The notes beneath the pieces were generated by a model. The model did not search any database, had not been told where the DNA came from, and saw only the letters and a program-made list of their open reading frames with translations. Of a stretch of 20,799 bases of DNA, positions 6,329 to 14,503 are shown in pieces (the stretch's first letter is position 1; every line of letters begins with the position of its first letter). The position numbers and the translations under genes were made by a program. Location of the stretch: assembly GCA_900751755.1 (NCBI GenBank), contig CAADSP010000067.1, positions 1-20,799 on the forward strand, in the 5' to 3' direction. Source of the stretch: an uncultured Collinsella sp. (GTDB lineage: Bacteria > Actinomycetota > Coriobacteriia > Coriobacteriales > Coriobacteriaceae).

Positions 6329-8656
6329 ATGGCGGATTCTCAGATCCATGTCGCGCTGGCGGGTAACCCCAACTGCGGCAAGACCACGCTTTTCAACCTG
6401 ATCACCGGCGCCAACGGCTACGTTGGCAACTGGCCCGGCGTCACGGTTGAGAAAAAGGAAGCCAAGCTCCTAAGCGACAAGAACGTTACCATCACGGACC
6501 TCCCCGGCATCTACTCGCTTTCCCCTTACAGCCCCGAGGAGCAATGCTCGCGCGATTACCTCATGAGCGGCGAGCCCGATGTCGTCGTCCAGGTGGTCGA
6601 CGCCACCAACCTCGAGCGCAACCTGTACCTGGCGCTTCAGGTTATCGAGACCGGCCTGCCCGTGGTCGTTGCCCTCAACATGGCCGACTTGGTCGAGAAG
6701 AACGGTGACAAGATCGACACCGCCAAACTGTCCAAGAAGCTCGGTTGCCCGGTCATGATGATCTCGGCCCTTAAGAACAAGGGCATCAAGGAGCTGTTCG
6801 AGCAGGTCAAGAAGTCCGCTGCTTCCAAGGGCCAGGTGCCGGAGCACAAGTTCGACTCCTCCATCGAGGACGTTCTGGACCACATCGAGAACAACCTTCC
6901 GGCGAGCGTTCCCGCCAACAAGCGCCGCTATTACGCCGTTAAGCTGTTCGAGCGTGATGCAGACGCCTGCAAACTCATCAACCTCACCAAGGAGAAAGCC
7001 GCTCGCGTGGAGGAGCTGGTCGCCCAGTGCGAGCAGGACTGCGACGACGATGCCGAGTCCATCATCACCGGTGAGCGCTATGGCGTGATTGCCCACATCA
7101 TTGACGAGTGCATGACCAAGGCTCCTGCCAAGATGAGCACCTCCGAGAAGATCGACCGCGTGGTTACCAACCGCATTCTGGGCCTGCCGATCTTCGTGGT
7201 CATCATGTTCTGCGTGTACTACATCGCCGTTTCCACCCTGGGCGGCACGGTGACCGACTTCACCAACGACCAGCTCTTCGGCACCGACGGTTGGTATGTG
7301 CTCGGCCAGGGCCGCGACGCCTACGACGCGGCTGTCGAGGCTGCGGGCGATGATGCCGACTCGGTCGACCCGGCGCAGTACGGCCCCTATGTTCCCGGTA
7401 TTACCACCATGGTCCACGACGCCCTCGTGGCGGGTGGCACCGAGGACGGTGGCCTGGTCGATTCGCTGGTCTGCGACGGTATCGTTGGCGGCCTGGGCGC
7501 CATCTTCGGCTTTGTGCCGCAGATGTTCCTGCTGTTCGTGATGCTGTCCTTCCTGGAGGACTGCGGCTACATGGCCCGCGTCGCCTTTATCATGGACCGC
7601 GTGTTCCGCCGCTTTGGCCTGTCCGGTAAGTCGTTCATCCCCATGCTCGTGTCCTCAGGCTGCGGCGTCCCCGGCGTCATGGCCACCAAGACCATCGAGA
7701 ACGAGAAGGACCGCCGCATGACGGTCATGACCACCACGTTCATCCCCTGCGGCGCCAAGCTGCCGATCATCGCCCTGCTCATGGGCTCCATCATTGGCGA
7801 TTCTTCCACCACGGCCGCATGGATCAGCCCGCTTTTCTACTTCCTGGGCGTCTTTGCCGTCATCGCCTCGGGCCTCATGCTCAAGAAGACCAAGCTCTTC
7901 GCCGGCCGTCCGACCCCGTTTGTCATGGAGCTTCCTGCCTACCACTTCCCGGCGATCCGTTCCTGGGCGCTGCACGTGTGGGAGCGCTGCTGGGCCTTTA
8001 TCAAGAAGGCCGGCACGGTCATCTTTGCGTCCACCGTCGTCGTTTGGTTCCTCTCCAACTTTGGTAGCTATAACGGTTCCTTTGGCTTCCTGCCTGCGAT
8101 GGACGGCATCCCCGAGGAGTTTATGGACTACTCCGTGCTTGCCATGCTGGGCAACCTGGTCGCTTGGATCTTCGCCCCGCTCGGCTTTAGCACCTGGCAG
8201 GCCACCGCGCTGACTGTCTCTGGCCTCGTCGCCAAGGAGAACGTCGTCGCCACCGCCGGCTCGCTGCTGTCCGTCGCCGACGCGGGCGAGACCGACCCGA
8301 GCCTGTGGACCGCGTTTGCCGGCATGTTCCCCACCATGGGCGCTTGCGTTGCCTTCGGCGCCTTCAACCTACTGTGCGCTCCGTGCTTTGCCGCCATTGG
8401 CACCATCCGCAACCAGATGGATTCCGGCAAGTGGACTGCGATCGCCATCGGTTACGAGTGCGCCTTTGCTTGGGTGATCGGCCTGTTCATCAACCAGTTC
8501 TACAACTTGCTTGTTCTTGGACAGTTTGGTATCTGGACGATTGTGGCCATCGTGCTGCTGGTTGCGATGCTCTTCCAGATCTTCCGTCCCATGCCCAAGC
8601 ATGCATGGACCGACGAGGACGAGACCAACACTGCTTCCGCCGCAGTTTCCGCTTAA
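6329..8656 (+). CDS. feoB: Ferrous iron transporter FeoB
   Basis: GTP-dependent inner-membrane ferrous iron importer. The N-terminal G domain has G1 GNPNCGKT (12-19), the G2 region VGNWPGVTVEKKE (32-44), G3 DLPG (57-60), G4 NMAD (117-120) and a G5-like SAL (146-148), followed by the helical GDI domain. The membrane part begins near residue 285. It contains a long acidic loop after the first segment (about residues 315-360) and the two Gate regions; the first has SSGCGVPGVMATKTIENEKDRRMT and TTTFIPCGAKLPI with the conserved Cys residues. Length 775 is normal for the family. ATG 6329 is preceded by AAGGAAGAAGGA. The gene follows two feoA genes and ends at a terminator, so the transcript stops here. 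No feoC-like gene follows directly; a Cys-rich candidate partner lies at 14159. Confidence 0.97.
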   Translation: MADSQIHVALAGNPNCGKTTLFNLITGANGYVGNWPGVTVEKKEAKLLSDKNVTITDLPGIYSLSPYSPEEQCSRDYLMSGEPDVVVQVVDATNLERNLYLALQVIETGLPVVVALNMADLVEKNGDKIDTAKLSKKLGCPVMMISALKNKGIKELFEQVKKSAASKGQVPEHKFDSSIEDVLDHIENNLPASVPANKRRYYAVKLFERDADACKLINLTKEKAARVEELVAQCEQDCDDDAESIITGERYGVIAHIIDECMTKAPAKMSTSEKIDRVVTNRILGLPIFVVIMFCVYYIAVSTLGGTVTDFTNDQLFGTDGWYVLGQGRDAYDAAVEAAGDDADSVDPAQYGPYVPGITTMVHDALVAGGTEDGGLVDSLVCDGIVGGLGAIFGFVPQMFLLFVMLSFLEDCGYMARVAFIMDRVFRRFGLSGKSFIPMLVSSGCGVPGVMATKTIENEKDRRMTVMTTTFIPCGAKLPIIALLMGSIIGDSSTTAAWISPLFYFLGVFAVIASGLMLKKTKLFAGRPTPFVMELPAYHFPAIRSWALHVWERCWAFIKKAGTVIFASTVVVWFLSNFGSYNGSFGFLPAMDGIPEEFMDYSVLAMLGNLVAWIFAPLGFSTWQATALTVSGLVAKENVVATAGSLLSVADAGETDPSLWTAFAGMFPTMGACVAFGAFNLLCAPCFAAIGTIRNQMDSGKWTAIAIGYECAFAWVIGLFINQFYNLLVLGQFGIWTIVAIVLLVAMLFQIFRPMPKHAWTDEDETNTASAAVSA

Positions 8657-8685
8657 GTCCGAATAAGGATTAGCCCCTTTCCACG

Positions 8686-8721
8686 AGCCCGGGTGTCCCA
8701 GCGACACTCGGGCTTTTGTTT
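8686..8721 (+). terminator. Intrinsic terminator after feoB
   Basis: AGCCCGGGTGTC (8686-8697) pairs with GACACTCGGGCT (8703-8714) with one G-T wobble, followed by TTTGTTTT. It separates the feo transcript from the glycan operon. Confidence 0.92.
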
Positions 8722-8747
8722 TAACCGCTAGGCAATTTCATTATAAT
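8719..8747 (+). promoter_or_regulatory. Probable promoter of the glycan operon
   Basis: A perfect TATAAT (8742-8747) lies 40 bases ahead of the first glycan gene. TTTTAA at 8719-8724, 17 bp upstream, is a weak -35 and overlaps the T-tract of the feoB terminator. The position immediately after a terminator and before a three-gene operon supports a real promoter; the weak -35 suggests an activator or low basal output. Confidence 0.55.
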
Positions 8748-8786
8748 CGACGTCCGCAAATCGATTCATTATGTTGGAGAATCCAT

Positions 8787-9860
8787 TTGATCATGGCAGA
8801 TATCGACAATAGGATAGCTTTGGTGATTCCCGCGTATGAGCCGAGTGGTCGGCTGGCCGCACTACTTGAGGAGCTCGTGCTCGGATGGCCGGGACCGATC
8901 GTTGTGGTGGATGACGGGAGCAGCGCGTCCTGTTCTGTGGTGTTTGACCGCGCCCGCGCGCTTGGTGCTACGGTTCTTGTCCACGGGCTCAACCGCGGCA
9001 AAGGTGCGGCCCTTAAGACTGCCTTTTCTTATCTCTTGGAACAGGTCCCGACTGTTGCGGGGGCCGTCACGGCAGATGCCGATGGTCAGCATTTGCCTGC
9101 CGATATCCGCGCCGTTGCGCGCGAACTCGGTTTGCACCAGGACTCGTTGGTGCTTGGCTGTCGCCGATTCGACGGTAATGGCGTCCCTGCGCGCAGTAAG
9201 CTCGGTAACAATTTTATGCTTGGGGCCATGCGCGTGCTCTGCGGTGTCGATGTGAGTGATACGCAGACGGGCTTACGTGGCCTTCCGGCGTCGCTTATGC
9301 GCCGTATGCTCGCTGTGGTGCGAGACGGATATGAGTTCGAGACAGAGATGCTTGTGCTGGCGCGGCGTGCGGGTGGCATCTTCGAGGTTCCCATTACCAC
9401 GGTCTACGAGGGTGACAACGAGGCATCACATTTCCGTCCCGTTGTTGATTCGCTTCGCGTGCTCGGTGTCTTATTCTCTGCGTTTGCGCGCTACACGCTC
9501 TCTTCGCTCTGCACATCGTTGTTGGATTGGGCACTGTTCTCTGCGCTCGTACTCCTATGGTCGCATGGTGTCGCGACCAGCGCAGCCATCGTGTGGGCAA
9601 CCGTCGTTGCGCGGGTCGTCTCGGCATTTGTCAACTATATGCTGAATCGAAATATCGTCTTCAAAGCGGATAATTCCAGCTGTTCTCGGAGCCTTTGCCG
9701 CTATATTGCCCTGTGCGCAGCTTGTATGTTGGCGAGCGCAGCTCTCGTCCTCTTGATTTCCGTTGCACTGCCCATACCGGTCTTCATCATCAAACCGTTT
9801 GTTGATACGGCATTGTTCTTTGCTAACTACCGTATCCAGCAGTCATGGGTCTTTGAATAG
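8787..9860 (+). CDS. GT2 glycosyltransferase fused to a GtrA-like membrane domain
   Basis: Likely transfers a sugar to polyprenyl phosphate (DPM1/GtrB-like) and, through the fused GtrA-like domain, helps present or flip it across the membrane. Residues 1-230 are a GT-A fold: VIPAYEPSG, VVVDDGSS, the metal-binding DADGQH motif and the QTGLRGLP segment typical of polyprenyl-phosphate transferases. Residues about 235-357 hold four hydrophobic segments ending in NYRIQQSWVFE, the pattern of the GtrA family. The start is unclear: TTG 8787 lies 7 bases after GGAG (8776-8779), while ATG 8793 lies 13 bases after it; I prefer TTG. The next gene begins 12 bases after the stop. The separate GtrA and GtrB proteins of phage serotype conversion are here one polypeptide. 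The sugar is unknown. Confidence 0.88.
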   Translation: MIMADIDNRIALVIPAYEPSGRLAALLEELVLGWPGPIVVVDDGSSASCSVVFDRARALGATVLVHGLNRGKGAALKTAFSYLLEQVPTVAGAVTADADGQHLPADIRAVARELGLHQDSLVLGCRRFDGNGVPARSKLGNNFMLGAMRVLCGVDVSDTQTGLRGLPASLMRRMLAVVRDGYEFETEMLVLARRAGGIFEVPITTVYEGDNEASHFRPVVDSLRVLGVLFSAFARYTLSSLCTSLLDWALFSALVLLWSHGVATSAAIVWATVVARVVSAFVNYMLNRNIVFKADNSSCSRSLCRYIALCAACMLASAALVLLISVALPIPVFIIKPFVDTALFFANYRIQQSWVFE

Positions 9861-9872
9861 GGGGATGATTCC

Positions 9873-12122
9873 GTGAACGTTCATGAGCTTAAGAAAGCCA
9901 AGAAAAGCGTGGTGGAAAAACAGGGGGCACGGAAGCGCGATGTGACGACCTTTATCGTCACTGCAGTCCTTATGGTCATCTATCTGCTATGGCGTCTGCT
10001 GTTCACCCTGCCGTTTGATCAGGGGATTCCCCAGATGGTTTTTGCGGTCTTGCTGCTCATCGCTGAGACAGTAACCGCGTTTACGACCTTCGAACTTTAC
10101 TACCGCAAGGTTAAGGCCGACAGCGGACATCTCGTTATGCCGAAAATCTTGCCCGAAGACTATCCCGACGTTGACGTGGTAATCGCTACGCACAACGAGC
10201 CGACTGACGTGTTGTTCAAGACGGCGAACGCCTGTACCTACATGGACTATCCCGATCGTTCTCGGGTGCACGTCTATTTTGCTGACGATGGCTGCCGCAA
10301 AGAGGTCGCTTCCCTTGCGGCTGAACTTGGGATTGGTTATATCCCCTGCGAGGATAACAAGTATGCCAAATCGGGCAACCTCAACAACGCGTTAAGGCAC
10401 ACGACTTCACCGCTGATCGCGACGTTCGATGCCGACATGATTCCGCGTAGCAGCTTTCTCGTAGATACCGTGCCCTATTTCTTGCTGCCTCGCTATATTC
10501 AGGATGGCGCGACCGGCGCATGGCGTTATCGTTCCGAGGACGAACTCAATGAGGACCTTAAAGTCGGTCTGATTCAGACGCCGCAAAGCTTCTATAATCT
10601 TGATCTTTTTCAGTTCAATCTGTACGCCGAGGACAAGATTCCTAATGAGCAAGATTTCTTCTCACGCGAGGTAAACCAGATGCGCAACTCGTCCAACGCC
10701 TGCGCATACACCGGTAGCAATGCCGTGATTTCGCGCGCCGGTATGGAGGAGATTGGCGGGTTTCCGTATCATACGATCACCGAAGATTTTGAGACGAGCT
10801 GTCGTCTGCAGATGGCGGGTTATATTACCTATGCCACTGATAAGGTCGAAGCTCACGGCCTCTCGACGACGGATGTGCGCTCGATGGTGCACCAACGCAT
10901 CCGCTGGGCGCGCGGTGTGATTCAGAGCATCCAAAACACGGGTGTCATCTTTTCCCGTAAGATTTCTTTTTCCGCGCGCATTACCTATCTGTGCAGTTTT
11001 CTGTACTGGTGGTCATTCTTCAACCGCATCATCTTCATTCTTGCGCCCATTATGTTTGCCTTGTTTGACTTCCAAGTGGTTAACTGCACACTCTGGCAGT
11101 TACTAATTTTTTGGCTGCCGAGCTATTTCTTTTATAGCAGGTCTATGAAATTGCTTTCGAGCAATGTTCGCAGTCAGAAATGGAGTCAAATCATCGACAC
11201 CACGCTGGCGCCATCACTTATTATTCCCGTATTTCTTGAGACGCTCGGTATCCGCGAGACCAAGTTCAAAGTTACGCGTAAAGACAAGACGACCAATCGC
11301 AGCGGTAGCCTGTGGAACATGCTCCCACACCTGTTGCTCGTGGTGCTCTCGGTTGCAGCTATTATCAGATTTACATGGGGAAAGTATGGCATGGCGCTCG
11401 TGTACAGTTCCGTGATCATCTATTGGTTGTGCTACAACTTGATTGCCCTTTTGTATGCTATTGCCTTTTCGGGTGGTCGGTCCATGCCGCGCAAGAGTAC
11501 TCGCATCTCCGTAGACGAACCTGCGGTGCTGACGGCGCTGCCGGTTGAGGATGAGTGGTCGAAGCTAACCGAGGGCACCGGCGAAGCCGTGGCCGAAGGT
11601 GGCGTTTTCCCCGATTGCAGTTCGGACGAGACGGATGACGAAGGCCCTGTGGGTGTTTTCGCGGGGCGTGCCATCAACATGTCAGACGGTGGTGTACTCG
11701 TGCGCATCGATGATCCCTTTCCCGAGGAGCTGCGCAGCTTTGCGGTGCGCTTGGGAGATGGTCGCTATTGCACATGCGTTTCTGGTAGGCTTGTGCGCCT
11801 CTTTCAATCCAAATGTGGCGATGATGAGTCGTGGTACGCGGCGCTTCGAATCGAGCACCGCTCGCTCGAGGAGCGTCGCATCTATGATCAGCTGCTGTAC
11901 GATCGCGAAACGGGCATCGCCGAGGAGCTTGATAGCTGGAACACCACCTATGACGATATCGTGCGTATTGTCCGCATGAGGATAAGGGCGCTTCTTTCGC
12001 GTTACCGCGTATGGAGATCCCGCCGCCGCTCCAGGCGTGATAGCGATCGATGCGGCGATTCACGGGATGCGGAGCGGACCAGTCACGATTCTGCTCATGT
12101 CGAAGGAGACGCTGCATGCTGA
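9873..12122 (+). CDS. BcsA-like processive glycosyltransferase with C-terminal PilZ domain
   Basis: Membrane-bound synthase related to cellulose synthase BcsA, predicted to polymerise and extrude a polysaccharide when c-di-GMP binds. Two N-terminal membrane helices (about 25-48 and 55-77) precede a cytosolic GT2 domain with VVIATHNEP, FADDG, DAD (186-188), TED (303-305) and QRIRW (341-345), all the catalytic motifs of processive beta-glycosyltransferases. More membrane helices follow (370-530), with KFKVTRKDK resembling the BcsA gating loop FxVTxK. The PilZ domain carries RKSTR (540-544) and NMSDGG (602-607), matching the c-di-GMP-binding pattern RxxxR...(D/N)xSxxG. The tail (about 695-749) is rich in Arg and Ser. 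The start is GTG 9873, with a GGGGG ribosome site at 9860-9864; the gene overlaps the next one by 7 bases. No bcsB, bcsC or bcsZ is present, so the product need not be cellulose. Confidence 0.92.
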   Translation: MNVHELKKAKKSVVEKQGARKRDVTTFIVTAVLMVIYLLWRLLFTLPFDQGIPQMVFAVLLLIAETVTAFTTFELYYRKVKADSGHLVMPKILPEDYPDVDVVIATHNEPTDVLFKTANACTYMDYPDRSRVHVYFADDGCRKEVASLAAELGIGYIPCEDNKYAKSGNLNNALRHTTSPLIATFDADMIPRSSFLVDTVPYFLLPRYIQDGATGAWRYRSEDELNEDLKVGLIQTPQSFYNLDLFQFNLYAEDKIPNEQDFFSREVNQMRNSSNACAYTGSNAVISRAGMEEIGGFPYHTITEDFETSCRLQMAGYITYATDKVEAHGLSTTDVRSMVHQRIRWARGVIQSIQNTGVIFSRKISFSARITYLCSFLYWWSFFNRIIFILAPIMFALFDFQVVNCTLWQLLIFWLPSYFFYSRSMKLLSSNVRSQKWSQIIDTTLAPSLIIPVFLETLGIRETKFKVTRKDKTTNRSGSLWNMLPHLLLVVLSVAAIIRFTWGKYGMALVYSSVIIYWLCYNLIALLYAIAFSGGRSMPRKSTRISVDEPAVLTALPVEDEWSKLTEGTGEAVAEGGVFPDCSSDETDDEGPVGVFAGRAINMSDGGVLVRIDDPFPEELRSFAVRLGDGRYCTCVSGRLVRLFQSKCGDDESWYAALRIEHRSLEERRIYDQLLYDRETGIAEELDSWNTTYDDIVRIVRMRIRALLSRYRVWRSRRRSRRDSDRCGDSRDAERTSHDSAHVEGDAAC

Positions 12123-13981
12123 TTATTGCTGCCTTCGGCCGTGCGGCGCTGTTCCTGCTAGCGCTCTTCGGTCTGTGCTATTGGATCCATCGTTTGACCG
12201 AGACGGATGTGCATTTCGCTCCCGTGTGTGCCTTGTGTGTCATGGGGGTCGTCACGTATGCCGGTGGAATCGTGGGCGCGCTTGCCCCTGCCACCTGGGG
12301 GGTGGTTGTGGTGGGCGCCATCGCCGGTGCAGCGGCAATGCCCTGTCTCCATGGTCGTGGTCTTGCTAGATTGCCCTTTGGTCTCCCTGACGCGTGTTTT
12401 CTCCTAGGTATGTTGATCTTTCTGTGGCCCCTGCTGTCGGCGCGTCTCGAGCATTACGATAACTTTACGCATTGGGCTATAGCGCTCAAGGTCATGCTGG
12501 AGACGGGGGCTTTCCCCACGGCGTCAAGTGGTCTCGTTGAGTTTTTCAACTATCCGCTCGGCACAACTTCACTGCTGTACTGCGCATGCACGTTTTTAGG
12601 CCATGCCGAGGGAACAATGCTCGTTGTTCAGGCAGCCTTTATCTTCTCATGTTTTTATGCTGTTCTTGGTATTGTGCGCAATCGCCGTTCGTTTCTGCCA
12701 TATGCGGTGTTAGGGGCTGGCTGCTCGCTCCTTACGTTTTTCAATGTAACGATTCGCATTAATAACCTTTTGGTTGATTTCGTGCTCCCGGTCCTCACGA
12801 TGGCGTGCTGGGCAGTCGTGGATCGTTATAACGGTGATGTTCGCCGCGAGCTCAAGTTGCTCGTGCCGTTGATGGCGGAGCTCATAGTGGTGAAGTCGAC
12901 GGGCGTCGTATTCGTTGCATTTGTGCTCGCTTACCATTTAGCGCGCGGACACGTTGCTCTCAGGAATCGCAGCTGGAACGCTCGCCTGCGCTGGTTTGGT
13001 GCAACTGCCGTCGCAGGTGTTTTGGGTTTTTCCACTTATCTGATGTGGAGTTGGCACATGGCCACGGTGCTCGCGGGCGTCAAGAATAAGTTCGATGTGG
13101 GCGATGCTGCTCACGCGGCGGTGGTCGGCGGTAAGAATACTGCCCAGATCGCGCAGGTCGTCTCGACGTTTTTTGCGACCTCCATCGATTTAACTACCAG
13201 GCCTGCGCTCGGTTTCCTGCTCGGCAACTTGGCTGTTGTCGCATTGCTAGCGGCTGCTCGGTGGCGCTTTGGGCATCAGTTGACACATGTGCGCCGCGCA
13301 CTGGTTGCGCTTGATTTCATGACAATTGTTTACTATGTGGGTATTCTCGCCATGTACATTTTCTCGATGCCAATGGACGAGGCCTTGAGGCTTGCTGGAT
13401 TCGATCGTTATGCTTGCAGCATCATTGCATTGTTTGTCGGTGGCCTGGCGATGGCAGTTACCGTTGAGCTTGAGGGGCAGATGAAATTCCGGTCCGATGG
13501 TTCCCCCTGCCATGCAACGCCGTTACATAAGCGGCGATACCAACAGGTTGTAATGGGCTGCATCGCCTTGTCGCTTGGCCTTTTGACGAGTGAATACAAC
13601 GGCATGCTATTCAATGCAAAGACATACGACACTTCGCTTCCGGCGACGGTCCGAGATGTCGTCGGTGATCGCTGGCCGGCATCGGGTAAAGAAGACGGTA
13701 CTCGTTATTTGCTGTTCGGTTCCGATCGCGATGGGCTTATGACTTCGTACTACTTCACGTATGTGGCTCGATATTATTTGTTTGCCCCGCATTCCGATGC
13801 CATATGCGCGTTCTATGAGCCCAATATGGATAACCTTCTGTCGGGTTATGACAAGCTCATCGTAATCGAGTCCAATTCTGCGGAGATGGGTCTACTTAAA
13901 AAGCATTATGGCGTTACAGGCAAGGTCGGCGTCTATCGTATCGAGAAAAATAGCACCAGGGTAAACCTTATTGCTGAGTGA
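12116..13981 (+). CDS. Large polytopic membrane protein, probably GT-C-like glycosyltransferase or polymerase
   Basis: I do not recognise a named family. The 621-residue protein has about a dozen hydrophobic segments from residue 1 to about 490, then a soluble C-terminal domain (about 490-621, with GTRYLLFGSDRDGLMTSYYFTYVARYYLF). The first large loop has HYDNFTHWAI (113-122); an acidic residue beside aromatics in this loop is typical of GT-C enzymes that take sugar from a polyprenyl phosphate. ATG 12116 is chosen because AAGGAG at 12103-12108 is 7 bases upstream and the first transmembrane segment begins there; an in-frame ATG at 12050 would add an Arg/Cys-rich leader. The start overlaps the stop of the PilZ synthase (ATGCTGA), showing translational coupling. 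It may use the lipid-linked sugar made by the first gene to decorate or modify the polymer. Confidence 0.75.
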   Translation: MLIIAAFGRAALFLLALFGLCYWIHRLTETDVHFAPVCALCVMGVVTYAGGIVGALAPATWGVVVVGAIAGAAAMPCLHGRGLARLPFGLPDACFLLGMLIFLWPLLSARLEHYDNFTHWAIALKVMLETGAFPTASSGLVEFFNYPLGTTSLLYCACTFLGHAEGTMLVVQAAFIFSCFYAVLGIVRNRRSFLPYAVLGAGCSLLTFFNVTIRINNLLVDFVLPVLTMACWAVVDRYNGDVRRELKLLVPLMAELIVVKSTGVVFVAFVLAYHLARGHVALRNRSWNARLRWFGATAVAGVLGFSTYLMWSWHMATVLAGVKNKFDVGDAAHAAVVGGKNTAQIAQVVSTFFATSIDLTTRPALGFLLGNLAVVALLAAARWRFGHQLTHVRRALVALDFMTIVYYVGILAMYIFSMPMDEALRLAGFDRYACSIIALFVGGLAMAVTVELEGQMKFRSDGSPCHATPLHKRRYQQVVMGCIALSLGLLTSEYNGMLFNAKTYDTSLPATVRDVVGDRWPASGKEDGTRYLLFGSDRDGLMTSYYFTYVARYYLFAPHSDAICAFYEPNMDNLLSGYDKLIVIESNSAEMGLLKKHYGVTGKVGVYRIEKNSTRVNLIAE

Positions 13982-14088
13982 GGCAGCGAGATGAGCTCTA
14001 TGATCATGATTTCACCCATTCCGGATAGGTTGCCTTGTACCAATGTGGTGGGGAGATGTGGCGTTTCCGCAGATAAAACCGACCAAAA

Positions 14089-14142
14089 TTAACCTGTCCC
14101 TTTTTGGTAGGTGGAGAATGGGGTAAAGTAAGTGATGGTTAA
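14089..14142. promoter_or_regulatory. Weak inverted TTAACC pair ahead of the Cys-rich gene
   Basis: TTAACC (14089-14094) and GGTTAA (14137-14142) face each other, and the second lies just before the ribosome site. AAGTTAACCACG in the feoA upstream dyad contains the same core. This could place the Cys-rich gene under the same metal regulator, but the repeats are short and may be chance. Confidence 0.2.
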
Positions 14143-14158
14143 CTAAAGGAGGCTTGCT

Positions 14159-14359
14159 ATGGCACCTATCGATATTGTTGTACTGGCTGCTATCGGTATT
14201 GCGTTTGTCGCCGTGTGCGTGCGCATCTACCGCAAGGGCACCTGCGCCGACTGCGCTCAGGGTGGCGTTTGCACGGGGCATTGCTCCAACAAAAAGACGT
14301 GCGCTGCACTTAAGGGCGTAGACAAAATCGCCGAAGACTTGGGTCGCGGTATCAAATAA
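14159..14359 (+). CDS. Small Cys-rich single-pass membrane protein, FeoB-associated type
   Basis: 66 residues: one N-terminal transmembrane segment (IDIVVLAAIGIAFVAVCVRIY, about 4-24), a short basic linker, then five closely spaced cysteines (CADCAQGGVCTGHCSNKKTC) and an amphipathic C-terminus. The membrane anchor plus Cys cluster resembles the FeoB-associated Cys-rich membrane proteins found beside feoB in many Gram-positive genomes, which are thought to act with FeoB or bind iron; this function is not settled. A strong ribosome site AAAGGAGG (14145-14152) lies 6 bases before the ATG. It is 5.5 kb from feoB here, separated by the glycan operon, and is followed by a terminator, so it is probably expressed alone. 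Cysteine spacing is seen; the family link is by resemblance. Confidence 0.72.
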   Translation: MAPIDIVVLAAIGIAFVAVCVRIYRKGTCADCAQGGVCTGHCSNKKTCAALKGVDKIAEDLGRGIK

Positions 14360-14372
14360 GGTCCGGACATCC

Positions 14373-14408
14373 AAGCGCTCCGCGGGCATCCGTTCGCGGG
14401 GCGCTTTG
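14373..14408 (+). terminator. Terminator after the Cys-rich gene
   Basis: AAGCGCTCCGCG (14373-14384) pairs with CGCGGGGCGCTT (14395-14406) with one G-T wobble and a 10-base loop. The following TTTGTGCATTT is only moderately T-rich, so termination may be partial. Confidence 0.72.
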
Positions 14409-14503
14409 TGCATTTGAGGGAGAGCACGGCGGGTCGAAGAGTATTTTTGGGGTATCGTTAACTGGACTATTAATTGGCAACTTATCTATAACGGAGTAAC
14501 CGC

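Noticed and set aside
12050..12115. Earlier ATG for the GT-C-like membrane protein
   Set aside because: It adds an Arg/Cys-rich leader that is simply the synthase tail in another frame, and lacks the AAGGAG spacing seen for ATG 12116.
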